A stretch of 62,000 nucleotides of DNA, from assembly GCA_030141605.1 (NCBI GenBank), contig JAQGDQ010000304.1:1-62000 (forward strand). Direction: 5' to 3'. Each line of letters starts with the position of its first letter. The stretch's first letter is position 1. Both the position numbers and the translations under genes were made by a program. Shown here piece after piece: positions 10,052-19,270 of this stretch. The notes under the pieces are model-generated. The model made no database searches. It was not told the DNA's origin and saw nothing but the letters and a program-made list of their open reading frames with translations. Source of the stretch: Tubiluchus corallicola (lineage: Eukaryota > Priapulida > Priapulimorpha > Priapulimorphida > Tubiluchidae).

Positions 10052-10095
10052 TAAAAAAAGCAAAGGACGGATCCTGGCGAATCCATCCTTTTGCT
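10052..10095 (-). terminator. Intrinsic terminator of the small RNA
   Basis: Inverted repeat 10059-10072 / 10081-10095 (AGCAAAGGACGGAT against ATCCATCCTTTTGCT) with an 8-nt loop. On the minus strand it is followed by seven T (10059-10053). There is no T-run on the plus strand, so it acts leftward. Confidence 0.7.
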
Positions 10096-10132
10096 AAAAC
10101 TAACCAAACTAACTAAACCTATGAAAAATAAT
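10052..10132 (-). ncRNA. Predicted ~80-nt small RNA
   Basis: Predicted from a matched promoter and intrinsic terminator on the minus strand. The promoter (10171-10139) has TTTG, 21 bp, then TATCTTTG. About 6-7 nt downstream the transcript would begin, run through an unstructured U/G-rich stretch (CATAGGTTTAGTTAG), and end in a 14-15-bp GC-containing hairpin (10059-10095) followed by seven U. No open frame of useful length fits. The 5' part is complementary to A/C-rich leaders ending in CTATG, such as the one opposite and the one before 14310. I recognise no named RNA family. Confidence 0.55.
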
Positions 10133-10138
10133 GTATTA

Positions 10139-10171
10139 CAAAGATAAGGGTGTTATGTGCTATTGAGCAAA
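10139..10171 (-). promoter_or_regulatory. Bacteroidota-type promoter of the small RNA
   Basis: On the minus strand: -33 TTTG at 10171-10168, a 21-bp spacer, and -7 TATCTTTG at 10146-10139. This is an exact match to the TTTG/TAnnTTTG pattern. Confidence 0.65.
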
Positions 10172-10389
10172 TATTATATGTTAAATAATTATAAATTCTT
10201 TAAATTATGATACGGTGAATAAACCCAAATAGCTCTCCAATTATTCTATTTTTTATATTTTATCAGAAATAACTCCCTCATTATCCACACAGTATAATAT
10301 AGCATAACCTATAGAACAGTCGCAATTTGCTTTCTCATTATTTTTAGTTAACTTGCATATTATATCTTTATTTAAAGAATAGCTAAACG

Positions 10390-11970
10390 ATGAATGCAAG
10401 CAAGTTTAACAAAATTTTTACAATAATCATAGTGTTTTTCATAATTATTTTTTTTAGTAGTTATTCCGGCTCTGGAAATAAGAAGAAAAACACATGGGAA
10501 AAACCCAATATCATCTATATTCTGGCAGACGATCTCGGATATGGAGAGTTAGGGTGCTTTGGCCAGGAAAAAATTGAGACACCACACATAGATCAGTTGG
10601 CCGGCAGTGGTATTATTTTCACCCAGCACTACAGCGGCTCCCCCGTATGTGCACCCTCAAGGGGTGTTCTGATGACAGGGAAGCACACCGGACACGCGCA
10701 GATAAGAGATAATGACGAGTGGCGCTCACGCGGAAAAGTGTGGAACTATTATGCACAAATTGCCGATTCTACTCTTGAAGGGCAGTGGCCTCTTAAGGAG
10801 AGAACAGAAACAGTTGCAACCCTTTTGAAAGACGCAGGGTATACAACAGGTATAGTAGGCAAATGGGGGCTAGGCGCGCCACATACCGTTTCAACCCCTT
10901 TGCAAATGGGGTTTGATTTTTTCTTCGGATACAATTGCCAAAGACAGGCACACACATATTACCCCGTGCATTTGTATAAAAATGATATCAGAACATATCT
11001 GAATAATGATACAATTCCGCCCAATGCAAAACTGGACAAAGACGCAGACCCTTACAACCTGGATAGTTACAAAAAGTTCAACCTTAGCAACTATTCGGGG
11101 GATATTATGTTTAGCGAATTACAGCGCTTTATAACAGACAACAACCCTAAAGAGACAGGGAAGCCATTTTTCATGTATTGGGCAAACCCTATACCCCACC
11201 TTCCCCTACAGGCTCCTGAGCACTGGATAAACTATTATGTAGCCAAATTTGGCGATGAGGAACCTTACCAAGGAAATGATGGCTACTTTCCACAACGCTA
11301 TCCCCGTGCCGCTTATGCAGCCATGGTCTCATATATGGACGAGCAGGTAGGTATGCTCGTGAAGCAACTGAAGGCTATGGGTATTTTTGATAACACCCTT
11401 ATCATTTTCACATCGGATAATGGCCCCGCTTTTAATGGGGGAACAGACTCACCGTGGTTTAACAGTGGAGGAGATTTCAGTAGCAAGTATGGACGGGGAA
11501 AAGGGTTCACATATGAAGGAGGTATCAGAGTTCCAATGGTTGCTAGCTGGCCTGAAAAAATTCAGCCTGGCACAAAAACAGGCCACATCTCTGCTTTCTG
11601 GGATGTGCTGCCTACTTTTTGCGATATAGTGGGAGTGGAAATCCCGGTAGACACAGACGGAATAAGCTTCCTCCCTGCCATGATAGGGAAAGAAAGAGAG
11701 CAAAAAGAGCACGATTTCCTGTATTGGGAATTTCCTTCTTATGGTGGACAGCAGGCGGTAAGAGTGGGCGACTGGAAAGGTATAAGAAAAAATATTTTAA
11801 AGGGGAATATGGAGATTGAGCTCTACAACTTATCAAATGATCTATCTGAGAGCAACAATATTGCACAAAACTATCCTGAAGTAGTTCAGCAGATAGAGGA
11901 TATTATGAAAAGAGAGCGTGTACCCTCAGAGCACGATAAATTTAAAATAAAAGAGCTGGGAGATTATTGA
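10390..11970 (+). CDS. Secreted sulfatase, S1 family (Cys type)
   Basis: A 526-residue sulfatase, expected to hydrolyse sulfate esters of a glycan in the periplasm or at the surface. A hydrophobic N-terminal segment (residues 10-23) looks like a signal peptide without a lipobox. The metal site begins at D47-D48 (LADDLGYG). The nucleophile C87 lies in CAPSRG, the formylglycine consensus C-x-P-S-R, followed by TGKHTGH. FTSDNGP provides further calcium/sulfate ligands. Maturation needs a formylglycine-forming enzyme (anSME or FGE) encoded elsewhere; the SUMF1 domain at 54.9 kb lacks the catalytic cysteines. It is monocistronic here. Confidence 0.87.
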   Translation: MNASKFNKIFTIIIVFFIIIFFSSYSGSGNKKKNTWEKPNIIYILADDLGYGELGCFGQEKIETPHIDQLAGSGIIFTQHYSGSPVCAPSRGVLMTGKHTGHAQIRDNDEWRSRGKVWNYYAQIADSTLEGQWPLKERTETVATLLKDAGYTTGIVGKWGLGAPHTVSTPLQMGFDFFFGYNCQRQAHTYYPVHLYKNDIRTYLNNDTIPPNAKLDKDADPYNLDSYKKFNLSNYSGDIMFSELQRFITDNNPKETGKPFFMYWANPIPHLPLQAPEHWINYYVAKFGDEEPYQGNDGYFPQRYPRAAYAAMVSYMDEQVGMLVKQLKAMGIFDNTLIIFTSDNGPAFNGGTDSPWFNSGGDFSSKYGRGKGFTYEGGIRVPMVASWPEKIQPGTKTGHISAFWDVLPTFCDIVGVEIPVDTDGISFLPAMIGKEREQKEHDFLYWEFPSYGGQQAVRVGDWKGIRKNILKGNMEIELYNLSNDLSESNNIAQNYPEVVQQIEDIMKRERVPSEHDKFKIKELGDY

Positions 11971-12113
11971 TGTAAAGGGCCCCAAAGCGAGCAAAGGAGG
12001 TTTACCATACAGCAGTAACTATCAAGCTTGAAGGAAGGTTAAAACTAAACTTATAAACTATACCTGTTGAGACTTAATAGTTTTTTATGCTAAAAATTAT
12101 CGGTGTTATATGG

Positions 12114-12142
12114 TTGAATATTTATATATTTATATATCTTTG
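12114..12142 (+). promoter_or_regulatory. Candidate promoter of the small secreted protein
   Basis: TTG at 12114-12116 and TATCTTTG at 12135-12142, separated by 18 bp. The predicted start of transcription lies about 100 nt before the ATG at 12251. The -7 is an exact match; the spacing is slightly short. Confidence 0.4.
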
Positions 12143-12250
12143 ATACTTAATGTGACTTTACAGCCAAATAGAGTTTAGCTTGTGTTCCCGATATGTAGCA
12201 CTAAGGGGGTATTCAGTAGATTAGTAAACAATATTATAGATAAAGTAGAT

Positions 12251-12610
12251 ATGAAAAAATGGTTTTTGGCCCTAATATTTTTAGTTTTTGCGTCAAGTCT
12301 ATTCTCGCAATCCTTTATAAGCCCAATAGAATTTGTAGAGAATGAGGCAAACAAGCAGAAAGTAGTTGATTTTATTAGGAAACAGGTAAAAGAAGATTAC
12401 TCTGCTATTGGGATGGATGATCCATATACTTTGAGAATGATGGAGAAAGAAAACCTACACGCATTTAAGGAGTTGACAAAGGCTTCAAACACAATATTAT
12501 TGAGAAGAGTGATTGACACTTACTGTGAGATCGGTATGTGTAATTATTCAACGATTCTAATGATGTATAATGAGCAGAATAAAGCAAGTAAAGAGGAATT
12601 GGAGTGGTAA
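12251..12610 (+). CDS. Small secreted protein of unknown function
   Basis: A 119-residue protein beginning MKKWFLALIFLVFASSLFSQ, a clear signal peptide cut after the SQ-type end. This decides the start; an upstream in-frame ATG at 12182 would bury the signal. The mature part is mostly helical, charged sequence with two Cys in the C-terminal third (CEIGMC). I do not recognise the family. It stands alone between the sulfatase and the convergent DUF4956 gene. Confidence 0.6.
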   Translation: MKKWFLALIFLVFASSLFSQSFISPIEFVENEANKQKVVDFIRKQVKEDYSAIGMDDPYTLRMMEKENLHAFKELTKASNTILLRRVIDTYCEIGMCNYSTILMMYNEQNKASKEELEW

Positions 12611-12710
12611 ATAATAATGTAAGAATCGATAACCTATTTTTGCAAGCCTGACTTTGGGTAGCTGCTTGTGAAAAAGTACCAAGTAGGGCGCATGTAAGGC
12701 AATGTTAATG

Positions 12711-12727
12711 TAAAGCTAAGCTTTACA
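12711..12727. terminator. Perfect hairpin in convergent gap
   Basis: GTAAAGCT-A-AGCTTTAC, an 8-bp perfect stem. It lies between the small secreted gene and the convergent DUF4956 gene, so it could serve either. No long T-run follows. Confidence 0.3.
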
Positions 12728-12755
12728 GAGATGCTTCGTTTTGTCCTCCGAAGCT

Positions 12756-13436
12756 TTAAGTTTTTTTGACTCCAGGCTCCCTGTATATAACCGTTACTTT
12801 AGCAGTTTTTCGTTTAAAATTGATACTGCCCACTTCTACTCTCAGGATATCAAGGCCGGTTATTGCTTCCAGATCATTTTTTAGCGCCTCAACGTTTTCG
12901 GGTTTTACCAGTTCTAAATTCTCATAAGTAATGGTTTTTCTGGCCTCTTGTCCATTTGTTGCCCACACCCCCTCCATAAGCCAGATTATCAATATAATAG
13001 ATAGGTTGGCAAAAGCCAGCTCTGCAATGCTAAGAGTATCACCGGCAATCGCATTTATCACAGATACGCCTATGATTATAAACAGAAAGGTCATTTCTTT
13101 TATAGGGATGGTAGTTGTCCTGTAGCGCAGAATACCAAATACGGCAAACAGACCAAGGGCAAAACCAAGCTCTAGCTTTATGTTTTCCAACAAATAACAG
13201 ATAAGGAAAACCGTTGAGCCAACAAGTACATAGGTAAAGTAAAAGTCCTTTCGGCGAGAGTAGTGGTAGTATAAGAACCTGGATATAATTATTATAATTA
13301 TAAGATTAGTTACAAAGCTGGTAATAAGCGCCATAAGCTTACAAACGCGTATGACTTCAAGCTTGTATACAGTATTTTCAGAAAGAGATAAAAGCAGAAA
13401 ACCGGCTTTTTCAGTAAAAGACACAAAGCTACTCAT
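12756..13436 (-). CDS. DUF4956 family membrane protein
   Basis: A 226-residue protein with about four hydrophobic segments in the first two thirds and a soluble C-terminal domain. The family signature FGILRYRTTTIPIKEMTFLF is present. In other genomes DUF4956 proteins often sit with VTC-type polyphosphate polymerase or CotH genes; no such partner is here. The start may lie later, at Met35 (MALITSF, 13334), because the first 34 residues are not hydrophobic. Function unknown. Confidence 0.75.
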   Translation of the reverse strand: MSSFVSFTEKAGFLLLSLSENTVYKLEVIRVCKLMALITSFVTNLIIIIIISRFLYYHYSRRKDFYFTYVLVGSTVFLICYLLENIKLELGFALGLFAVFGILRYRTTTIPIKEMTFLFIIIGVSVINAIAGDTLSIAELAFANLSIILIIWLMEGVWATNGQEARKTITYENLELVKPENVEALKNDLEAITGLDILRVEVGSINFKRKTAKVTVIYREPGVKKT

Positions 13437-13632
13437 TTATAATTCTGATTCGTTAAAAAAAAACTGCTATACAGGAAGGCAATGCAGCAGGCTGCAAGTT
13501 ACGTAATATTCTTAGGTATACTACAAGGGTACTTCCATGTTTTTTTAAAACGCTTCAATGCTTAGGCGAATTATCTGCAACTTAATCTGACAACCGGGAC
13601 TGAACTAAATTTGAATTACCAACAACAAATAA

Positions 13633-13845
13633 AAGCTTAACCCACTCGCAAAATGGGAGAAAGGTATCCGCAGGCTAACGGAATGTGCAAAATATTGCAT
13701 TCAGAAAAAACATACGCCATCTGAAAAACTGCAAAAGATGCTGACACATAGGCTAGATTACTACAATACGCTAAAAACTAATGCGAAAAAAGCCTATTTT
13801 GACAAAACACCAATGCAGACTTTCTTAGATAATCTACACCAATAA
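13633..13845 (+). pseudogene. C-terminal gene fragment, 70 codons, no start
   Basis: An open frame of 70 sense codons from just after a TAA (13630-13632) to a TAA at 13843-13845. It contains no early ATG/GTG/TTG, but the translation looks like real protein: basic, helical, Lys/Tyr/Thr-rich (for example TECAKYCIQKKHTPSEKLQ). It is most simply the 3' remnant of a lost gene. Family not recognised. Confidence 0.4.
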
Positions 13846-13897
13846 TTACTCTCTACATAGCTCTACTTTACTATGCCCAAAATTAGGTACATATCTG

Positions 13898-14310
13898 TTA
13901 AAGCTTGTAATTGTGATGTACTTGCTTTATATCTTCGTAAACACGGTCCTTAAGTACCTGTAGTTCTGCATTTGCTTCTTCATCTACATGCTGTGGAGAC
14001 CCCGCATTTCTTCCTACAATAGTTCGGTCTACAGCTTTTTCCAGGTCCATTATACATCTGTAAAGGGCTAAAAAGCTCTCTTTGCTCCGATCGCCTGCCA
14101 TAAAATGATTATAGCTATTAGTAAAAGCTGCGCGAGCATTATCAAACAAGACAGTTCCTTCTGTTGCACCTTCAGGGTTTACACTTCCAGGTGACAACGT
14201 TCCATAATAGATAGGACCCGGGAGCGCATATGTTAAATGATTCTTAACCTACCAATATGTACGCGTAACAGGTTCAGTGATTCAATTACTCTATCCGAAA
14301 TTCTTACCAT
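13898..14310 (-). pseudogene. Frameshifted small gene of unknown function
   Basis: Two frames together look like one gene. The first runs from an ATG at 14310 (MVRISDRVIESLNLL...) and stops after 25 codons. The second, shifted by one base, opens within the same stretch (LTYALPGPIYYGTLSPGS) and runs to 13898 as a soluble, acidic, helical protein ending VHHNYKL. The 99-residue frame alone would need a TTG start. The A/C-rich leader before 14310 resembles a true translation-initiation region. A one-base deletion near 14240-14255 would explain it. I do not recognise the family. Confidence 0.45.
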
Positions 14311-14312
14311 AG

Positions 14313-14375
14313 TTTAATTAATTTGGTTTGATTTGATTTGACTTAATTTAATTTGGTTATTTGGTTATTTGCTTT
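14313..14375. repeat. Low-complexity TTTGATTTGA/TTATTTGG tract
   Basis: Short imperfect repeats of ATTTG(G/A) units. On the minus strand it is the A/C-rich leader immediately upstream of the frameshifted gene. Confidence 0.55.
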
Positions 14376-15287
14376 CTCAGCTATTAAGCAAAAAAAATAT
14401 TTCTAATATTACAAATATAATCATAAAAAACCTAATTAAAAATATAATTTTCTTCAGTATTATAAGAACACATTTTTATCACCATCTCATAAACTATGTA
14501 ATATTATAATATAGTGCTAGCTTTTTCAGAATTGAATTTATGAATTTTTATTTTAACTATTCAAATTCACGACTATATTTTAGTTTTTATTCTTTATTAT
14601 CTGCTTTTTTCAATAGATTCTTTTATCATCTATTCTATCGTAAAAATTCTTACATTCAATAAATTTCATAATCTATTATATTTACTACCTCCTACTCTAT
14701 CACTGCGTTGAAAAAGAGACATTTCTGCATTTATAAGTATTACCAAAGTGTGAATTATGATTACTCGAATATTAATAATATCTAGTAGTTTGCTCATAAG
14801 TCTTTGCTTATACTTTAGATAGCAATATAAAAAGTGAGAAAAATAGTGTTAAATTTAGTTGCTATCAATGGCTTGGTCCGGGGTGAATACCTTAATAGTT
14901 GCAGGTGTGCAGTAAAGTAAGATAGGTTATCTACTTAGTACCTGTTTCCTTTAGCAGATCTTAATGGTCATAAAGTGCTATACAGTTAATATCACCTTAT
15001 TGGCTACAATCAAGGGAGTCCAGAAAGATTGCTGATACCGGAAGATGGTCTTTGAGTTTGGCTGTGTGGGATATTTGATATACCGTAAAAAACTTACCAG
15101 TTGGTGAAAGTAAATAGTGCTGCCACAAGAGAAGTATAAGCAGGCAAGTAAATAATATGCACGATACAGGGCTGTTTCGTTCTGTTTTAGCGATTATAAA
15201 ATCCGAATAAAATTTATATTTTTGAGCTTTTTAGGTTTTTTGAAAAGCCTCAGGTATAAAAGATTTTAAACCCCTGTATACAATTGT

Positions 15288-16268
15288 ATGACAAAGAGAA
15301 ATAATACACAAGGTGTAAACACTGAAGAGAGAGAGTGTGTTAAATGCTTGATTATAGGCTCCGGTCCCGCTGGATATACGGCTGCTATCTACGCTGCACG
15401 TGCAAACCTCTCCCCCGTACTATATGAAGGGTTGCAGCCCGGTGGCCAATTGACCACGACCAATGACGTTGAGAACTTTCCGGGATATCCGAATGGCGTC
15501 ACAGGCCCTGTAATGATGGAAGACATGAAGGTTCAAGCAAAACGTTTTGGCACCGATATAAGGTGGGGATCGGCTACTGCTGTTGAATTTGATTCCACAG
15601 GCAATCACACCGTCACAATAGATGACGAGAAAACCGTTAGTGCAGAAGTGGTGATCATCGCTACAGGGGCAACAGCAAAATACCTTGGTCTTGATGATGA
15701 GAAAAAATATGCAGGGTCAGGCGTCTCAGCTTGTGCTACCTGCGATGGCTTCTTCTACAAAGAGAAAGATGTTGCCGTTGTGGGAGGTGGAGACACTGCC
15801 TGTGAGGAAGCCCTATACCTTGCAGGACTGTGTAATAAAGTGTACATGATAGTGCGCCGGGATGTGCTTAGGGCTTCAAAAGTGATGCAGGAGCGGGTAT
15901 TTAGTACAAAAAACATAGAGGTACTATGGAAGCACCAGGCAAAGTCCCTACTGGGAGATGGTGTGGTTGAAAGGGCTGTTCTATGCAAAAATATGGGGGA
16001 GGATAGCCAGCAGGATATAGAGATCAGCATAGATGGATTTTTCCTGGCTATAGGGCACAAGCCCAATTCTGAAATTTTTGCAGACTATCTGGATATTGAT
16101 GAAACGGGCTATATACTTACCGCCCCCAATACATCAAAGACAAACATACCGGGTATTTTCGCCTGCGGTGATGTCCAGGACTCCACATACCGCCAGGCAG
16201 TAACAGCCGCTGGATCAGGATGTATGGCAGCTATTGATGCAGAAAGGTACCTGTCTGAAAAAAGCTGA
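15288..16268 (+). CDS. trxB: Thioredoxin-disulfide reductase
   Basis: A 326-residue FAD/NADPH flavoprotein that reduces thioredoxin. It shows the N-terminal FAD-binding GSGPAGY (25-30), the redox-active CATC (C149, C152) and the NADPH-binding VVGGGDTACEEA. GIFACGDVQD near the C-terminus closes the FAD site. The length is about 15 residues over the E. coli type because of a short N-terminal extension. It is followed by a truncated reverse repeat and then murF-alr. Confidence 0.93.
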   Translation: MTKRNNTQGVNTEERECVKCLIIGSGPAGYTAAIYAARANLSPVLYEGLQPGGQLTTTNDVENFPGYPNGVTGPVMMEDMKVQAKRFGTDIRWGSATAVEFDSTGNHTVTIDDEKTVSAEVVIIATGATAKYLGLDDEKKYAGSGVSACATCDGFFYKEKDVAVVGGGDTACEEALYLAGLCNKVYMIVRRDVLRASKVMQERVFSTKNIEVLWKHQAKSLLGDGVVERAVLCKNMGEDSQQDIEISIDGFFLAIGHKPNSEIFADYLDIDETGYILTAPNTSKTNIPGIFACGDVQDSTYRQAVTAAGSGCMAAIDAERYLSEKS

Positions 16269-16332
16269 GCTCTTTTCAAAGCTCATCTCTTTACTAATAT
16301 TTTCGTCAAAGTCTTTCGCCTTGCAAATGCCT
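16269..16332 (-). repeat. Intergenic repeat family, truncated reverse copy 5
   Basis: About 64 bp retaining both ends (GCATTTGCAAGGCGAAAGAC and ACGAAAATATTAGTAAAGAG on the minus strand) but missing the middle. It fills the gap between trxB and murF-alr, which argues against the earliest in-frame start of murF-alr. Confidence 0.55.
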
Positions 16333-16338
16333 CAAGCT

Positions 16339-18822
16339 ATGACATCGTACAGTTTTTCAGAAGTAACAGATGCAATTGGAGGTAAAATTGTAAAAAATGG
16401 CAATCCGTGTATCTGCACTATAAAGTTTTTGTCGTTCGATACCCGTACAATATTATCAGGTAAAGAAACACTGTTTTTTGCCCTGAAGGGGAGTAATAAC
16501 GATGGGCACGATTATATAGACAGTGCGTTCAGAAGCGGAGTTAGGGCATTTGTTACAGAGCATATACCGGAAGGAGAGTGGGAGAATACTGTATTTATTG
16601 TTGTACAGAATACAGTATCCGCACTACAGAAACTCGCCCTTTGCCATCGCAACAAGTTCAGCTATCCGGTAATAGCCATAACAGGGAGCAATGGAAAGAC
16701 AATCGTTAAAGAGTGGCTGGGAGAACTACTAGAGGACAAGTATAAAATTATAAAAAGCCCCGGAAGCTACAACTCCCAAATAGGAAACCCTGTATCTATA
16801 TGGCAAATGGGCAGCCATCACGATCTGGGTATTTTTGAAGCCGGAGTATCTGAGCCCGGAGAAATGGAGCGTCTTGAAAAGATGCTGCGTCCCGAAATAG
16901 GCCTCTTCACACATCCTGGAGAAGCCCACCTCGAAAACTTCTCTTCTCAAAAACAGCTTATATCAGAAAAGCTTAAATTGTTTAAGCGCTGTAACAGTAT
17001 CGTTTATTGTAGCGATTTCCCAGTTCTGAAAGAAGCAATCTGCAAAACAGTACTAAAAAAGGGGTGCCGTCTGTTTTCATGGTCAACTATAAATCGGGAC
17101 TCCGACCTATATATTAAAAAAAAGGATAAACACAACGGGGAAACAATTATAGAAGGGTATGTTAAGGGCAAAAAGGCCGTACTCTGTCTCCCTTTTGACG
17201 ATGAAGCACATATAGAAAACGGGATACACTGCTGGGCTCTTCTTCTTTCCATGGGGGTACCGCCCGAACCACTCAAAAAGCGTTTTCTCCGGCTCTCAAA
17301 AGTTCCTATGAGGCTTGAAGTAAAAAGGGGTGTCAATAGCTGTACACTGATAAATGACTCGTACAACTCAGATATCGCGTCACTGACCAATGCCCTTGAT
17401 TTCTTAAAACAACAATCGGAGAGCAGTGGAAAAACAAGTACGCTGATAGTGTCGGACATACTCCAATCAGGGCAAAACCCAGAGGCACTATACTCGCAGG
17501 TTGCCGAGATTACTAGTCTTAGAAAGGTAGATAGAGTTATAGGCCTCGGGCCGAATATTGCAAAGTACTCACATCTGTTTACCATCAAAAATAAACAGTT
17601 TTATGGTAGCGTTAAAGAGTTTCTGACAAATGTTTCGAGAAACAGTTTTCGTGACGAGATAATACTTTTGAAGGGAGCCAGATGCTTTCATTTTGATAAT
17701 ATTGCCGACCTGCTGCAAGAGAAAGCCCACCAGACAGTTCTTGAAATTGACCTGAATGCAATAGCCCATAACCTGAATGAATACAGGAAAAGAGTTAAAA
17801 AAAGCACAAAGATTATGGCAATGGTCAAAGCCTTGTCCTACGGGACAGGAGCAGTAGAAGTTGCAAAGCTCCTGCAGTTTCACAATATTGATTACCTGGC
17901 AGTAGCCATAATCGACGAAGGGGTTGAACTCAGGCAACATGGAATAAAGACACCTATCATTGTGATGAATCCGGAAGAGCACAGCTTTGGCACAATGATT
18001 AGATACAGGCTAGAGCCCAATATATACAGCCTTAGGCTATTGAAAAAATTTGATGACGCCCTGCAAATAAATGCAATCAAAAACTTTCCTGTACATATCA
18101 AAATCGATACCGGCATGAATAGGCTTGGGTTCAGCTCTGCAGATGAGCTTAAAAAAGTGGCCGGGTTTGTAAGGAAAAGGGAGACAGTGTATCTGCAATC
18201 TGTCTTCTCTCATCTCGTTGTAAGCGATGATAAACACCAAGATGAGTTTTCTCATTTACAATTCAAACGGTTCACAGAATTAAGCGAAGCTATTACTTCA
18301 GAACTTGAATATAAGGTTATGAAACATATTCTCAATTCTGCCGGAATAGAGAGGTTCCCCGAATATCAATATGATATGGTAAGGCTCGGAATAGGCCTTT
18401 ACGGAATAAGTGCAACATCCGGTGTTAAACTCCACAACGTGGCAACATTAAGAACGACAATATCCCAAATAAAGACAGTGGCTGCGGGAGAAACAATAGG
18501 CTATGGCAGAGAAAAACACCTCAACACAAGCTCTGTTATTGCTATTCTGCCGATAGGCTATGCAGACGGTCTTAATAGAAAGCTGGGCAATGGGAACGGA
18601 TATGTCTTTGTAAATGACCATAAAGCACCTTTTGTCGGCTCCATATGCATGGATATGTCTATGATTGACATATCAGAGGTTAATGCAAAAGAGGGAGATA
18701 GTGTAACCATATTTGGGGCAAAACTTTCTCCGGTGGAAGTTGCCAGGACACTAAATACTATACCATACGAGATATTCACCTCTGTAGGGCAGCGCGTAAA
18801 AAGAGTTTATTTTGTGGAGTAA
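16339..18822 (+). CDS. murF-alr: Bifunctional MurF-alanine racemase fusion
   Basis: Joins two steps of the D-Ala branch of peptidoglycan synthesis, a fusion known from Bacteroidota. Residues about 1-455 are MurF-like, with P-loop ITGSNGKT (114-121), and would add D-Ala-D-Ala to UDP-MurNAc-tripeptide. Residues about 460-827 are alanine racemase, with PLP Lys497 in MVKALSYG, RLGIGLYG and the GYGRE/YADG motifs, supplying D-Ala. I choose the start MTSYSFSEV by fit to the MurF N-terminus; the frame is open back to 16234, inside trxB, but that part is repeat sequence. Confidence 0.9.
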   Translation: MTSYSFSEVTDAIGGKIVKNGNPCICTIKFLSFDTRTILSGKETLFFALKGSNNDGHDYIDSAFRSGVRAFVTEHIPEGEWENTVFIVVQNTVSALQKLALCHRNKFSYPVIAITGSNGKTIVKEWLGELLEDKYKIIKSPGSYNSQIGNPVSIWQMGSHHDLGIFEAGVSEPGEMERLEKMLRPEIGLFTHPGEAHLENFSSQKQLISEKLKLFKRCNSIVYCSDFPVLKEAICKTVLKKGCRLFSWSTINRDSDLYIKKKDKHNGETIIEGYVKGKKAVLCLPFDDEAHIENGIHCWALLLSMGVPPEPLKKRFLRLSKVPMRLEVKRGVNSCTLINDSYNSDIASLTNALDFLKQQSESSGKTSTLIVSDILQSGQNPEALYSQVAEITSLRKVDRVIGLGPNIAKYSHLFTIKNKQFYGSVKEFLTNVSRNSFRDEIILLKGARCFHFDNIADLLQEKAHQTVLEIDLNAIAHNLNEYRKRVKKSTKIMAMVKALSYGTGAVEVAKLLQFHNIDYLAVAIIDEGVELRQHGIKTPIIVMNPEEHSFGTMIRYRLEPNIYSLRLLKKFDDALQINAIKNFPVHIKIDTGMNRLGFSSADELKKVAGFVRKRETVYLQSVFSHLVVSDDKHQDEFSHLQFKRFTELSEAITSELEYKVMKHILNSAGIERFPEYQYDMVRLGIGLYGISATSGVKLHNVATLRTTISQIKTVAAGETIGYGREKHLNTSSVIAILPIGYADGLNRKLGNGNGYVFVNDHKAPFVGSICMDMSMIDISEVNAKEGDSVTIFGAKLSPVEVARTLNTIPYEIFTSVGQRVKRVYFVE

Positions 18823-18864
18823 AGGTTCATAAGTACATTTATTTTACTATATAAAGGCTTGAGA

Positions 18865-19002
18865 TCCTTGTAAAGACTGAAGGTTTTGCCTCAGAGTGAA
18901 AAAAGTAGCTCTGTGAAAAAAGAGGAATCAACAACGCATACTAAAGTTTGATCTTCTGAATTTTTTAGAAAAGTTGTTAATAAAAAGATGAGTTTTGCAA
19001 AG
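18865..19002 (+). repeat. Intergenic repeat family, copy 6
   Basis: Starts TCCTTGTAAAGAC and ends with the family tail TTAATAAAAAGATGAG then TTTTGCAAAG. Confidence 0.6.
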
Positions 19003-19136
19003 TATGTGGTTTATTTGTACGCTGTTCGTTGTCAACAAAGGCACTTTTTATATATAGGTACCCTAAGTTTGTATAAGTTTTAGTTGAATAAGTCTTTCTT
19101 ATTTACTAACTTTAGTTTAATACCAAACTATAAGAC

Positions 19137-19270
19137 AAAGTCTTTGCAAGACGAAGGAGTCTGGTTCGGGTTGAGGAGTAATACGGCGAAGGATCGCACT
19201 TGTTACCAATATAAAATAAGAATTTTGAAGAGGTTTTTAACAAAAAAGATATAAATCTTATAAAGAGGTC
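19137..19270 (+). repeat. Intergenic repeat family, copy 7
   Basis: Starts AAAGTCTTTGCAAGACG, contains GGTTCGGGTTGAGGAG and AGAATTTTGAAGAGG, and ends near CTTATAAAGAGG. Confidence 0.55.

Larger units (their letters stand above)
9824..10389. other. Gap with reverse repeat and small RNA
   Basis: 566 bp without a protein gene. It holds a reverse intergenic repeat (9824-9957), the predicted minus-strand small RNA (about 10052-10132) with its promoter and terminator, and about 210 bp of AT-rich sequence before the sulfatase. On the plus strand an A/C-rich leader ending in AAACCTATGAAAA precedes an 8-codon frame (10121-10147). Confidence 0.6.
13437..15287. other. Gene-poor AT-rich region with decayed fragments
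   Basis: 1.85 kb. It holds a plus-strand open fragment without a start codon (13633-13845), a frameshifted minus-strand gene (13898-14310), a TTTGATTTGA-type low-complexity tract (14313-14375), and about 900 bp of very AT-rich DNA up to trxB. A stretch near 14960-15080 gives coding-looking translation interrupted by several stops, possibly more gene decay. No RNA gene recognised. Confidence 0.5.

Noticed and set aside
16234-16338. Earlier in-frame start for murF-alr overlapping trxB
   Set aside because: The extra 35 residues come from trxB and a truncated repeat and do not resemble a MurF N-terminus.
17004-17588. 194-residue minus-strand frame
   Set aside because: Opposite the MurF domain of a well-supported gene; no family motifs.
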